From: Terriglobales bacterium
Lineage (GTDB): Bacteria; Acidobacteriota; Terriglobia; Terriglobales; Acidobacteriaceae
NCBI GenBank assembly: GCA_015655365.1
Contig: JAATFE010000387.1
Span: forward strand, 1-6,467
Reading direction: 5' to 3'
Length of the DNA: 6,467 nucleotides
Part shown: one piece after another, positions 1-4,224 of the stretch
Layout: each line of letters opens with the position of its first letter
Numbering within the stretch: position 1 is the stretch's first letter
Position numbers and translations under genes: made by a program
Notes under the pieces: model-generated
Told to the model about the DNA's origin: nothing
The model's database searches: none
What the model saw: only the letters and a program-made list of their open reading frames with translations

Positions 1-167
1 CGCCGGAAGACCGTGTCCGTGACTCCGGCCATGGGTGCCAGCACGGTAGCCGGAGTTACGGATACCGGCCCCACGCGCAACTCCGCCGGTACCCGCGCTT
101 CCGCGGGCATCGCGTGCTCCATGGGGTTGTCCCATTCCTTCTTCACGGTAAAACCCTTGCCCGCCAT
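1..167 (-). CDS. dusB: tRNA-dihydrouridine synthase, N-terminal part (runs off left edge)
   Basis: Only the first 55 codons are present. Dus enzymes are cytoplasmic FMN-dependent flavoproteins that reduce specific uridines in tRNA, mostly in the D-loop, to dihydrouridine using NAD(P)H. The visible diagnostic is the first TIM-barrel strand with the motif APMAGVTD at residues 44-51 followed by TVFR, the FMN phosphate-side signature at the N-terminus of the DusB/Dus family. About 30 residues precede the usual family start, ending in LRVGPVSVTP, which resembles the short hydrophobic run before the first strand of DusB. The ATG at 167 has AAGGA four bases upstream. A GTG four codons further upstream is possible, and an in-frame TAG lies a few codons beyond it. 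The Dus call is firm; the choice of DusB over other Dus subfamilies is less so, because the substrate-defining C-terminus is missing. Confidence 0.85.
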   Translation of the reverse strand, partial: MAGKGFTVKKEWDNPMEHAMPAEARVPAELRVGPVSVTPATVLAPMAGVTDTVFR

Positions 168-231
168 GGATTCCTTCACGCCAGCTTCTAGCTGCTAGAT
201 CTCTGACCGCATGAGGCGGTACCAACTTTGG

Positions 232-268
232 GTGCTCCAGGTCCCGATTCTGGGACCTGGGAAAGCAC
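232..268. other. Strong hairpin between the 111-residue gene and dusB
   Basis: CCAGGTCCC (237-245) pairs perfectly with GGGACCTGG (252-260) around the six-base loop GATTCT. An outer stem GTGCT (232-236)/AGCAC (264-268) extends it to 14 base pairs with a 3-base bulge. It lies about 27 bases past the stop of the upstream minus-strand gene and about 65 bases before the dusB start. Neither strand has a T-run directly after it, so it is not a classical intrinsic terminator. It could protect an mRNA 3' end or be a processing or pause site. Confidence 0.6.
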
Positions 269-294
269 GAACTCAAAAAGCTGAAATCCGTTTT

Positions 295-630
295 TTAGTC
301 CTGCGACTCGCCGACTTGATAGAAGCACGGCTGTCCGCGTGAACCGGGATCCCAGCCTGCTGCGATTGCTTCCCGAATGCCTGCCTCGACCATCGCCGCC
401 GTCACGGGAACCCTGGGAGGGGCATCTCGCAAGGCGTCGATATTTTTCGTGATGACCGGCGGAAACTCCAGAAAAAGCTCCCGGCGCACGCCCACGGCTA
501 CCTTTACGTGGATGGCGACGCCCTTCCACCCGTCCGCGGTGAACCACTGCTGCTCGCGGTGCAGATTCCAAACCAGGGAGAAGTCGTCGATGGTCGTCGT
601 GGACTGAATCGAACGTTTTGCGCGTGGCAT
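295..630 (-). CDS. Conserved-looking hypothetical protein, 111 residues
   Basis: I do not recognise this family. The protein is soluble: no signal peptide, membrane segment or cysteine cluster is visible. It begins basic (MPRAKRSIQ). Residues about 13-60 read as alternating aromatic/hydrophobic beta-strand-like segments (DFSLVWNLHREQQWF, GWKGVAIHVKVA, RRELFLEFP). The second half, from about residue 75, looks helical (VTAAMVEAGIREAIAAGW). Evidence that it is real: an AGGG Shine-Dalgarno 7 bases before the ATG, a start just after the rpmE terminator, the same strand as its neighbours, and a protein-like composition that the overlapping frames (arginine/serine-rich) lack. It lies between rpmE and dusB, which gives no clear functional clue. 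Expression could come from read-through of rpmE or a promoter near 640-690; none stands out. Confidence 0.7.
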   Translation of the reverse strand: MPRAKRSIQSTTTIDDFSLVWNLHREQQWFTADGWKGVAIHVKVAVGVRRELFLEFPPVITKNIDALRDAPPRVPVTAAMVEAGIREAIAAGWDPGSRGQPCFYQVGESQD

Positions 631-638
631 AGCCTATC

Positions 639-675
639 CCTCGTTCAGACTTGAGTGTGTTGCAACACAACGAGG
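639..675 (-). promoter_or_regulatory. Possible Shine-Dalgarno-masking stem before the 111-residue gene
   Basis: On the minus strand CCTCGTT (complement of 669-675) can pair with AACGAGG (complement of 639-645), which contains the ribosome-binding bases of the gene starting at 630. Between them lies a perfect 14-base palindrome, TGTGTTGCAACACA (656-669). The upstream arm shares two bases with the rpmE terminator stem, so the two structures compete in a read-through transcript. The palindrome could instead be an operator. The pairing is seen in the sequence; a regulatory role is inference. Confidence 0.35.
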
Positions 676-695
676 CCCCCGCCTGAGCGGAGGCC
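661..695 (-). terminator. Intrinsic terminator of rpmE
   Basis: In the minus-strand transcript GGCCTCCGC and GCGGGGGCC (complements of 687-695 and 674-682) form a 9-pair stem with one G-U pair and a UCAG loop. A moderately U-rich tail, UCGUUGUGUUG, follows. It starts about 30 bases after the rpmE stop. A second 6-pair hairpin (CAATCG 696-701 / CGATTG 709-714) lies between the stop codon and this stem. Confidence 0.75.
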
Positions 696-725
696 CAATC
701 GTACGAGCCGATTGCTGCGAGCCGG

Positions 726-971
726 TTACTTGGCTGCTGCAGCAGCCGCGGCTACCTGAGCCCCATCGGACTTGGCATACTTGCGGCGGAAGCGCTCGAC
801 GCGGCCGGCGGTGTCCACCAGGCGCTGTTTGCCGGTAAAGAACGGGTGGCAAGCCGAGCAAATTTCCACGTGAATGTCGCCCTTGTTGGTCGACCGTGTC
901 TCAAAATTGTTTCCGCAGGCGCAAACGACCCGCACCGCGTCATAGATGGGATGAATCTTTTCCTTGGGCAT
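726..971 (-). CDS. rpmE: 50S ribosomal protein bL31, zinc-binding type
   Basis: bL31 is a small protein of the large ribosomal subunit located at the central protuberance, where it helps bridge to the small subunit. The family pattern is clear: [10 protein letters not shown] at the N-terminus, then CACGN (C17, C19), then [15 protein letters not shown] (C38, C41), then [13 protein letters not shown]. The four cysteines make this the C+ form, which binds zinc. Many bacteria also have a C- paralogue that replaces it in zinc starvation. At 81 residues it is about ten longer than the E. coli protein, because of a tail (SDGAQV, then seven alanines and a lysine). The start at 971 is set by the conserved N-terminus. 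An AAAGG lies about 13 bases upstream, farther than usual. The gene has its own promoter and terminator and looks monocistronic. Confidence 0.97.
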   Translation of the reverse strand: MPKEKIHPIYDAVRVVCACGNNFETRSTNKGDIHVEICSACHPFFTGKQRLVDTAGRVERFRRKYAKSDGAQVAAAAAAAK

Positions 972-1003
972 CGCTGTAGACAGACCTTTCCTGCAATTCT
1001 TCT

Positions 1004-1032
1004 ATTGTATGGGCAATGGACCGGTTTAGCAA
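1004..1032 (-). promoter_or_regulatory. Sigma-70-type promoter of rpmE
   Basis: On the minus strand TTGCTA (complement of 1027-1032) and TACAAT (complement of 1004-1009) are separated by exactly 17 bases. They match the -35 consensus at 4/6 and the -10 consensus at 5/6. The predicted start near 997 gives a leader of about 26 bases to the rpmE ATG at 971. This is the best housekeeping promoter in the window. Confidence 0.65.
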
Positions 1033-1042
1033 TTGGGGGAGA

Positions 1043-1261
1043 AGCAGAGATCAGGGGTCAGAGATCAGAGATCGGCGGGGTGACACTGCTCCGGGCCGGA
1101 TTGGCTCGGGACAAAGTTGGCCATAAAGCCTGTGGCGCCTGCACAAGAGCCCTTGACTCGTTGCAGCCAAACCGCCCGGCCTCTCCCTGCTCCCTGATCC
1201 TTGCTCTCTGATCTCTGCCCTCTGATCTCTGCTTTTTGATCTCTGCCCCCTGATCTCTGAT
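1043..1261. repeat. Near-perfect 24-base inverted repeat, possible MITE/REP-like element
   Basis: Bases 1043-1066 match the reverse complement of 1238-1261 at 22 of 24 positions, including the unusual GGGG/CCCC unit. The two arms therefore look like inverted copies of one sequence rather than independent arrays. The 171 bases between them hold no gene; they include the rest of the long array and a GC-rich core with short self-complementary pieces (CCGGGC 1091-1096, GCCCGG 1174-1179). No target-site duplication is obvious. Whether it was ever mobile cannot be decided from one copy. Confidence 0.5.
1044..1078 (-). repeat. Short heptamer array, inverted relative to the others
   Basis: On the plus strand the units read GCAGAGA, TCAGGGG, TCAGAGA, TCAGAGA and a decayed TCGGCGG, all in strict 7-base register. 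This is the reverse complement of the TCTCTGN unit found at 1184-1267 and 3926-3974. It begins about 11 bases upstream of the rpmE -35 element. Three GATC sites occur inside it. Confidence 0.85.
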
Positions 1262-1267
1262 CTCTGT
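1184..1267 (+). repeat. Twelve-unit heptamer tandem array (TCTCTGN)
   Basis: Twelve consecutive 7-base units run without a single register slip: TCCCTGC, TCCCTGA, TCCTTGC, TCTCTGA, TCTCTGC, CCTCTGA, TCTCTGC, TTTTTGA, TCTCTGC, CCCCTGA, TCTCTGA, TCTCTGT. The sixth base is always G, the fifth is always T, and the seventh varies among A, C and T. Substitutions have accumulated but no indels. The array ends one base from the stop codon of the hydrolase gene (1269-1271). Units ending in A create GATC at each junction with a following T. Confidence 0.9.
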
Positions 1268-1268
1268 C

Positions 1269-2060
1269 TTACCGACCCAGCGTCTTGGCTATCCCCGCTT
1301 CCACCAGCGGCGCCATTATGGCATAGCCGGTGGGAAGCGGATGCACCCCATCCTTGCTCAGCGTGGGCGGCAGGCCGTTGCGCTCGTCCTTCATGGCCGA
1401 GTGGAAGTCCACATAAACATAGCCCTTTGCTGCCGCATAGGCTTTGATCCAGGCGTTCAGCGCCAGCACCTTCGGCGCGGGGGTCAGCCCCGGCCTCCAG
1501 GGGAAATCGAAGGCCGGCGTCACCGAGCAGAGCACCACGCGGATATGATTGGCCGTGGCCAGATCGGCCATCGAGGCCAGGTTGTCCTCGGTCTGTTCCA
1601 GCGTCATCGGCCCGGTGTTGCCGGCAATGTCGTTGGTGCCGCCCAAAATCACCACCACTTTGGGCTGAAGTGCAATCACGTCCTGGCGGAAGCGCAGCAC
1701 CATCTGCGGTGTGGTCTGTCCGCTGATGCCCCGGTTGATGTACGGCTTGCCCGGAAATCCACCCACCGCGCTGTCAAAATGCCATCCCTGGGTGATCGAG
1801 TCGCCCATGAAAACCACGCGATTCTCGCCCGCCGCGGGCTTTGCCAGTGCCAAATCGGCCTCCTTGAATCTGGCCAGCCAGGGCCAGTCGTTCTTCAACT
1901 GCTCTTCATGCGTCTTTTGCCAATCGGAAACCGGCGTCGCAGTCGGCGGCGCTTTGGTTTCGGGCAGGCTGGCGGGCTCCTGGGCAGTGAGCCAAACCGG
2001 AACGACCAGGATCGAAAAAATGGCGGCAAGCAAGGCAGTGCGCAAGCTCAATCGAGTCAC
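1269..2060 (-). CDS. Exported SGNH/GDSL-family hydrolase
   Basis: A 263-residue serine hydrolase of the SGNH (GDSL lipase/acylhydrolase) fold. Members cleave ester bonds in lipids, acetylated sugars or similar substrates; the substrate here is unknown. The blocks are complete: FMGDSITQG with nucleophile S88, the oxyanion-hole G114 in NRGISGQTT, GGTND with N143, and DGVHP with D237 and H240. An N-terminal signal peptide (RLSLRTALLAAIFSILVVPVW, likely cut near residue 26) and a Pro/Thr-rich spacer point to export to the periplasm or outside. An open frame extends upstream to an ATG at 2141, but I chose the GTG at 2060: GGAG lies 8 bases before it and the signal peptide then sits at the N-terminus. 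The sequence resembles the platelet-activating-factor acetylhydrolase-like GDSL branch. It is monocistronic and divergent from the ATPase gene. Confidence 0.9.
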   Translation of the reverse strand: MTRLSLRTALLAAIFSILVVPVWLTAQEPASLPETKAPPTATPVSDWQKTHEEQLKNDWPWLARFKEADLALAKPAAGENRVVFMGDSITQGWHFDSAVGGFPGKPYINRGISGQTTPQMVLRFRQDVIALQPKVVVILGGTNDIAGNTGPMTLEQTEDNLASMADLATANHIRVVLCSVTPAFDFPWRPGLTPAPKVLALNAWIKAYAAAKGYVYVDFHSAMKDERNGLPPTLSKDGVHPLPTGYAIMAPLVEAGIAKTLGR

Positions 2061-2130
2061 GGCATCGTCTCCATCTCTTGGCGGACGGGATTTTGCGGCC
2101 CGAAAAAAGCCTTGTCCGCACGCGGTTTCG

Positions 2131-2161
2131 ATTGTAGGCACTCCGGCTCAAAATTGGCCAA
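2131..2161 (-). promoter_or_regulatory. Candidate promoter of the SGNH hydrolase gene
   Basis: On the minus strand TACAAT (complement of 2131-2136) is a good -10 element. The nearest -35-like sequence, TTGGCC (complement of 2156-2161), is 19 bases away, longer than ideal. Transcription would start near 2124, giving a leader of about 63 bases before the GTG at 2060. Confidence 0.4.
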
Positions 2162-2180
2162 CCCTTTTCCACAGCAACAG

Positions 2181-2212
2181 ATCGGCCTGTTCCTACACGC
2201 TCCCAGGCCGAT
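2181..2212. promoter_or_regulatory. 9+9 inverted repeat in the divergent intergenic region
   Basis: ATCGGCCTG (2181-2189) and CAGGCCGAT (2204-2212) are perfect inverted copies separated by 14 bases, a centre-to-centre distance of 23. The repeat ends 18 bases before the ATPase ATG and so covers its expected promoter. It is also upstream of the hydrolase -10. It could be an operator for a dimeric regulator or a hairpin in a leader RNA. The repeat is plain; the function is inference. Confidence 0.5.
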
Positions 2213-2230
2213 TGCGCTACGCTTGAAGGG

Positions 2231-2989
2231 ATGAGCACTTGCGAGATTTGCGATGGAGTCGGACTGGTTCGGGTGGTCAACGATGCCGGGCAATGGGTTT
2301 CCCGCGCCTGCCAATGCCAGGAGATGCAGCGCGAAGAGCGCCGCTTGGCTGCCGCCCACGTTCCCCAGCGCTACCGGGACTGTATCTTGGACTCCTTTGA
2401 AATTTACAAAGATGCGGATCGCTCCCTCGGCGAGGCGCTCCAAACCGCGCGCAAGTTTGTCGATGCCTACCCGGTGGATACGGCTGGCAAAGGCTTGCTC
2501 TTCACCGGCTCCATTGGCGTAGGCAAAACCCACCTGGCCGTGGGCGTCTTGCAACGGATGGTGCGGGAGCGTGGCGTCAAGGGCCTGTTTTGCGACTACC
2601 GCGAACTACTCAAGAGCATCCAGAACAGCTACAACTCGCAGGTGCAAACCACAGAGCTCGAGCTGCTCAAGCCGGTTTTTTCCGCCGAAGTGCTGGTGCT
2701 CGACGATCTCGGCGCGCAAAAGCCCAATGAGTGGGTTTGGGACACCGTGGCTCTCATTCTCAACACCCGCTACAACGACAAGCTGACCACCATCATCACC
2801 ACCAACTATGTCGATCAGCCTGCCGGAAGCGGCGCCAAAAACGATGCCGAGCGTGCAGCGCGCGAGCCTTCCCTGGGCGACCGCATCGGCGACCGCATGC
2901 TTTCCCGCCTGGCGGAAATGTGTATTCGTGTAGAAATGACCGGCAAGGACTTCCGCAAAACGGGAGTCAAGCGCGCCCGATTCGGGTGA
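2231..2989 (+). CDS. DnaC/IstB-like AAA+ ATPase, probable helicase loader
   Basis: A 252-residue ATPase of the DnaC/DnaI/IstB group. DnaC-type members load the replicative helicase DnaB onto DNA; IstB-type members assist IS21 transposition. It has Walker A GSIGVGKT (93-100), Walker B VLVLDDLG (154-161, D158/D159), sensor-1-like TTNY (190-193, N192) and a basic C-terminal GDRIGDRMLSRL segment (216-227) that would carry the arginine finger. The N-terminus has CEIC and CQC (C4, C7, C27, C29), a likely zinc-binding knuckle of the kind seen in phage and bacterial loaders. No IS21 transposase gene is adjacent, so a host helicase loader is more likely than IstB. The AAGGG before the ATG directly abuts it with no spacer, too close for a normal ribosome-binding site. 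The start is nevertheless fixed by C4, because any later start loses the cysteine knuckle. A leaderless mRNA is possible (TACGCT at 2218-2223). Confidence 0.85.
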   Translation: MSTCEICDGVGLVRVVNDAGQWVSRACQCQEMQREERRLAAAHVPQRYRDCILDSFEIYKDADRSLGEALQTARKFVDAYPVDTAGKGLLFTGSIGVGKTHLAVGVLQRMVRERGVKGLFCDYRELLKSIQNSYNSQVQTTELELLKPVFSAEVLVLDDLGAQKPNEWVWDTVALILNTRYNDKLTTIITTNYVDQPAGSGAKNDAERAAREPSLGDRIGDRMLSRLAEMCIRVEMTGKDFRKTGVKRARFG

Positions 2990-2998
2990 AAAATCGGC

Positions 2999-3145
2999 TC
3001 AGAACAGCCCCAGGCTGCCCAGCAACAGCAGTATGGCGGCAATGGTTACAGCCTGGTAGATAAGATCGGCCCTTTGACCGGAGCCTTCCATCCGGTCGAT
3101 GTCCAACTGCAGACGGTTGGGAGTGGGTTCGGGAGAAGAACTCAT
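2999..3145 (-). CDS. Small single-pass membrane protein, 48 residues
   Basis: The minus-strand frame from ATG at 3145 to TGA at 2999 encodes 48 residues. A polar, proline-rich head (MSSSPEPTPNRLQLDIDRM) is followed by a linker and then by one hydrophobic segment at residues about 30-48 (YQAVTIAAILLLLGSLGLF), which reaches the C-terminus. This suggests a tail-anchored or single-pass inner-membrane protein with the N-terminus in the cytoplasm. Purine-rich AAAGAAAGGCAGG precedes the ATG and offers an AGG about 7 bases away. It is convergent with the ATPase gene, with nine bases between the two stop codons. The sharp amphipathic/hydrophobic split and ribosome-binding site argue for a real gene. 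I do not recognise a family and assign no function. Confidence 0.55.
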   Translation of the reverse strand: MSSSPEPTPNRLQLDIDRMEGSGQRADLIYQAVTIAAILLLLGSLGLF

Positions 3146-3325
3146 CGCGCGCCTGCCTTTCTTTGCCCTGCGGCAAGGGTTACGCCAGATTTACAGGTCC
3201 TGTTCCCCGCATACTCCTTAGACGGCTCTGGCCCGTCTGAGATGCCAAGCAACTGATTGAAATTCCAACAAAATCGCTGCGTCAGGAACCTTATCGTCCT
3301 CCTGCGCAATTCCTTCAATTACCAG

Positions 3326-3350
3326 AACGCCGAGCCCCGGCGTTTTCCTT
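3326..3350 (+). terminator. Terminator-like hairpin just upstream of the DUF2393-like gene
   Basis: AACGCCG (3326-3332) pairs with CGGCGTT (3338-3344) around the loop AGCCC, and the T-rich TTCCTT follows. It ends about 25-30 bases before the GTG at 3375. It would stop transcripts entering from the ATPase side. The T-run is broken by two C's, so it is a moderate terminator at best; attenuation of the downstream gene is another reading. Confidence 0.5.
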
Positions 3351-3362
3351 CGGTTGCGGGTG

Positions 3363-3368
3363 TAAAAT
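3363..3368 (+). promoter_or_regulatory. -10 element consistent with a leaderless start
   Basis: TAAAAT matches the -10 consensus at 5/6. It ends six bases before the GTG at 3375, so transcription would begin at or next to the start codon. No good -35 is seen at 16-18 bases; CGTTTT at 3341-3346 is the nearest and is poor. Confidence 0.45.
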
Positions 3369-3374
3369 CCGGTC

Positions 3375-3896
3375 GTGAGCATCGATTCGCAACTCGTCCC
3401 TTCTTCCGAAGCGCAGGAGCGTAATTGGCTTCCGCTGGTCATCGCCGCAGCCGTGGTTCTGATCGCAGCGGCCGTCGTTGTGCTGGTCCTGGAGCATGAC
3501 AAAGGCGCTGCCCAAGTCACGCCACTCACTGCTGTACCGGATAGCTATGCAATCAGCTTGCCAATTTCCCGCCTGGCCATGAGCGAGTCCGCCAACCTGG
3601 CCGGAGGCAAGGTGACCTACCTCGACGGCCACATCGCCAACCAGGGCGGCCGGACTGTTACCGGCGTCACCGTGCAGGTGCTTTTCCGCAACTATGCCCA
3701 CGAGGTGACCCAGAACGAGACGCAGTCGCTCAAGATCATCCGTATGCGCGATCCCTATATTGACGTCGCTCCTCTCTCCGCAACTCCGCTCAAGCCGGGA
3801 AGCGAGCAGGATTTTCGCCTCATCTTCGATACGGTCTCTCCCGACTGGGACGGCGCCTATCCAGAAGTGCGCGTCATCCACGTCGAAGCAAAGTAG
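3375..3896 (+). CDS. DUF2393-like membrane-anchored protein
   Basis: A 173-residue protein with a short cytoplasmic head (1-17), one transmembrane helix (about 18-39, WLPLVIAAAVVLIAAAVVVL) and an exported beta-rich domain. That domain (about 65-173) contains KVTYLDGHIANQGGRTVTGVTVQVLFRN, then a linker, then PLKPGSEQDFRLIFDTVSPDWDGAYPEVRVIHVE. This is the FxLYD/DUF2393-style layout: a beta-sandwich that reads like a transport- or envelope-associated immunoglobulin-like module of unknown function. I assign DUF2393 from memory of the family's look, without a search. The GTG start is forced: an in-frame TAA lies at 3363-3365 and the next methionine is near residue 68. There is no Shine-Dalgarno, which agrees with a leaderless mRNA from the TAAAAT box. 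The gene stands alone, followed by a heptamer array. Confidence 0.8.
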   Translation: MSIDSQLVPSSEAQERNWLPLVIAAAVVLIAAAVVVLVLEHDKGAAQVTPLTAVPDSYAISLPISRLAMSESANLAGGKVTYLDGHIANQGGRTVTGVTVQVLFRNYAHEVTQNETQSLKIIRMRDPYIDVAPLSATPLKPGSEQDFRLIFDTVSPDWDGAYPEVRVIHVEAK

Positions 3897-3925
3897 CTTG
3901 AACAGACCAAATCAAGCCATAACCC

Positions 3926-3974
3926 TTCCTGATCTCTGATCTCTGCTCTCTGCTCCCTGATCTCTGTTCTCTGT
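3926..3974 (+). repeat. Seven-unit heptamer tandem array (TCTCTGN)
   Basis: Seven units in perfect 7-base register: TTCCTGA, TCTCTGA, TCTCTGC, TCTCTGC, TCCCTGA, TCTCTGT, TCTCTGT. They have the same unit and strand orientation as 1184-1267. The array begins 29 bases after the stop codon of the DUF2393-like gene. It is non-coding, as TGA stops recur in all forward frames. Confidence 0.9.
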
Positions 3975-4132
3975 TCTGCATTTATTTACCAAGTAGAAAA
4001 TACTCATTCAGGAAAAAATTACACGGTCGTCGACCGGCAATCCCCGCCGGCTGACGCTGTCTCGTGCCGCTTCGCACGGATAATCCGCACAATCTAAATA
4101 GATTGCGTATTTTGGGTTTGCCCGGCCCGCTT
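3975..4132. other. Intergenic region with several short inverted repeats before the OmpA-like gene
   Basis: No gene is supported. After an AT-rich patch there are four short stems: CGGTC/GACCG (4024-4036), CCGGC/GCCGG (4034-4050, exclusive with the first), CGTGC/GCACG (4063-4078) and CAATCT-AAAT-AGATTG (4090-4105). The last is centred about 60 bases upstream of the predicted sigma-54 start site, a usual distance range for an enhancer-binding-protein site. It is also followed by CGTATTTTGGGTTT, so a weak terminator of a small RNA is an alternative. Confidence 0.4.
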
Positions 4133-4148
4133 TGGCACAGGCATTGCT
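4133..4148 (+). promoter_or_regulatory. Sigma-54 (RpoN) promoter of the OmpA-like gene
   Basis: TGGCAC (4133-4138), five bases, TTGCT (4144-4148) matches the sigma-54 consensus TGGCACG-N4-TTGCW at every conserved position except the seventh (A for G). The key GG and GC are separated by exactly 10 bases. Transcription would start near 4159, leaving a leader of about 66 bases. The same stretch also offers a sigma-70 reading, TTGGCA (4132-4137), 16 bases, TATAGG (4154-4159), so both are possible. Confidence 0.6.
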
Positions 4149-4181
4149 ATCCCTATAGGCGAGCAGGCAACACCGCTCAAC

Positions 4182-4224
4182 CCGCAGAGACCTTGCGGAG
4201 AACATATTTGGCGAGGTTCGCCCC
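4182..4224 (+). promoter_or_regulatory. Leader hairpins overlapping the OmpA-like ribosome-binding site
   Basis: In the leader, CCGCA (4182-4186) pairs with TGCGG (4194-4198), and GGCGA (4210-4214) with TCGCC (4218-4222) around GGT. The likely Shine-Dalgarno GAGG (4213-4216, 8 bases before the ATG) lies half in the second stem and half in its loop, so translation may be damped by structure. Confidence 0.4.

Larger units (their letters stand above)
3146..3374. other. Divergent intergenic region between the small membrane protein and the DUF2393-like gene
   Basis: No gene is supported here. It contains a 6-pair hairpin AGACGG (3220-3225)/CCGTCT (3233-3238), the terminator-like hairpin at 3326-3348 and the TAAAAT box at 3363-3368, the latter two entered separately. 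On the minus strand AAGGAG is followed one base later by an ATG that opens a 10-codon frame, too short to support. Confidence 0.5.

Noticed and set aside
200..206. Single TCTCTGA matching the heptamer unit near dusB
   Set aside because: One 7-base match with no neighbouring unit is expected by chance.
188..670. 160-residue minus-strand frame overlapping the 111-residue gene
   Set aside because: Arg/Ser/Gly-rich composition, no ribosome-binding site, and it runs through the rpmE terminator tail and the 232-268 hairpin; the other frame is better on all counts.
846..1211. 121-residue plus-strand frame across rpmE, its promoter and the heptamer arrays
   Set aside because: Antisense to rpmE; part of it is only the stop-free strand of the repeat.
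1184..1267. CRISPR array
   Set aside because: Units are 7 bases and directly adjacent, with no spacers and no cas genes.
1341..2234. 297-residue plus-strand open frame opposite the SGNH hydrolase
   Set aside because: It is antisense to a gene with all catalytic blocks. Its product is His/Arg-rich with no family pattern, as expected of a shadow in GC-rich DNA.
2231..2989. IS21-type IstB transposition helper
   Set aside because: No IstA transposase or terminal repeats nearby, and the N-terminal cysteine knuckle fits a DnaC-like loader better.
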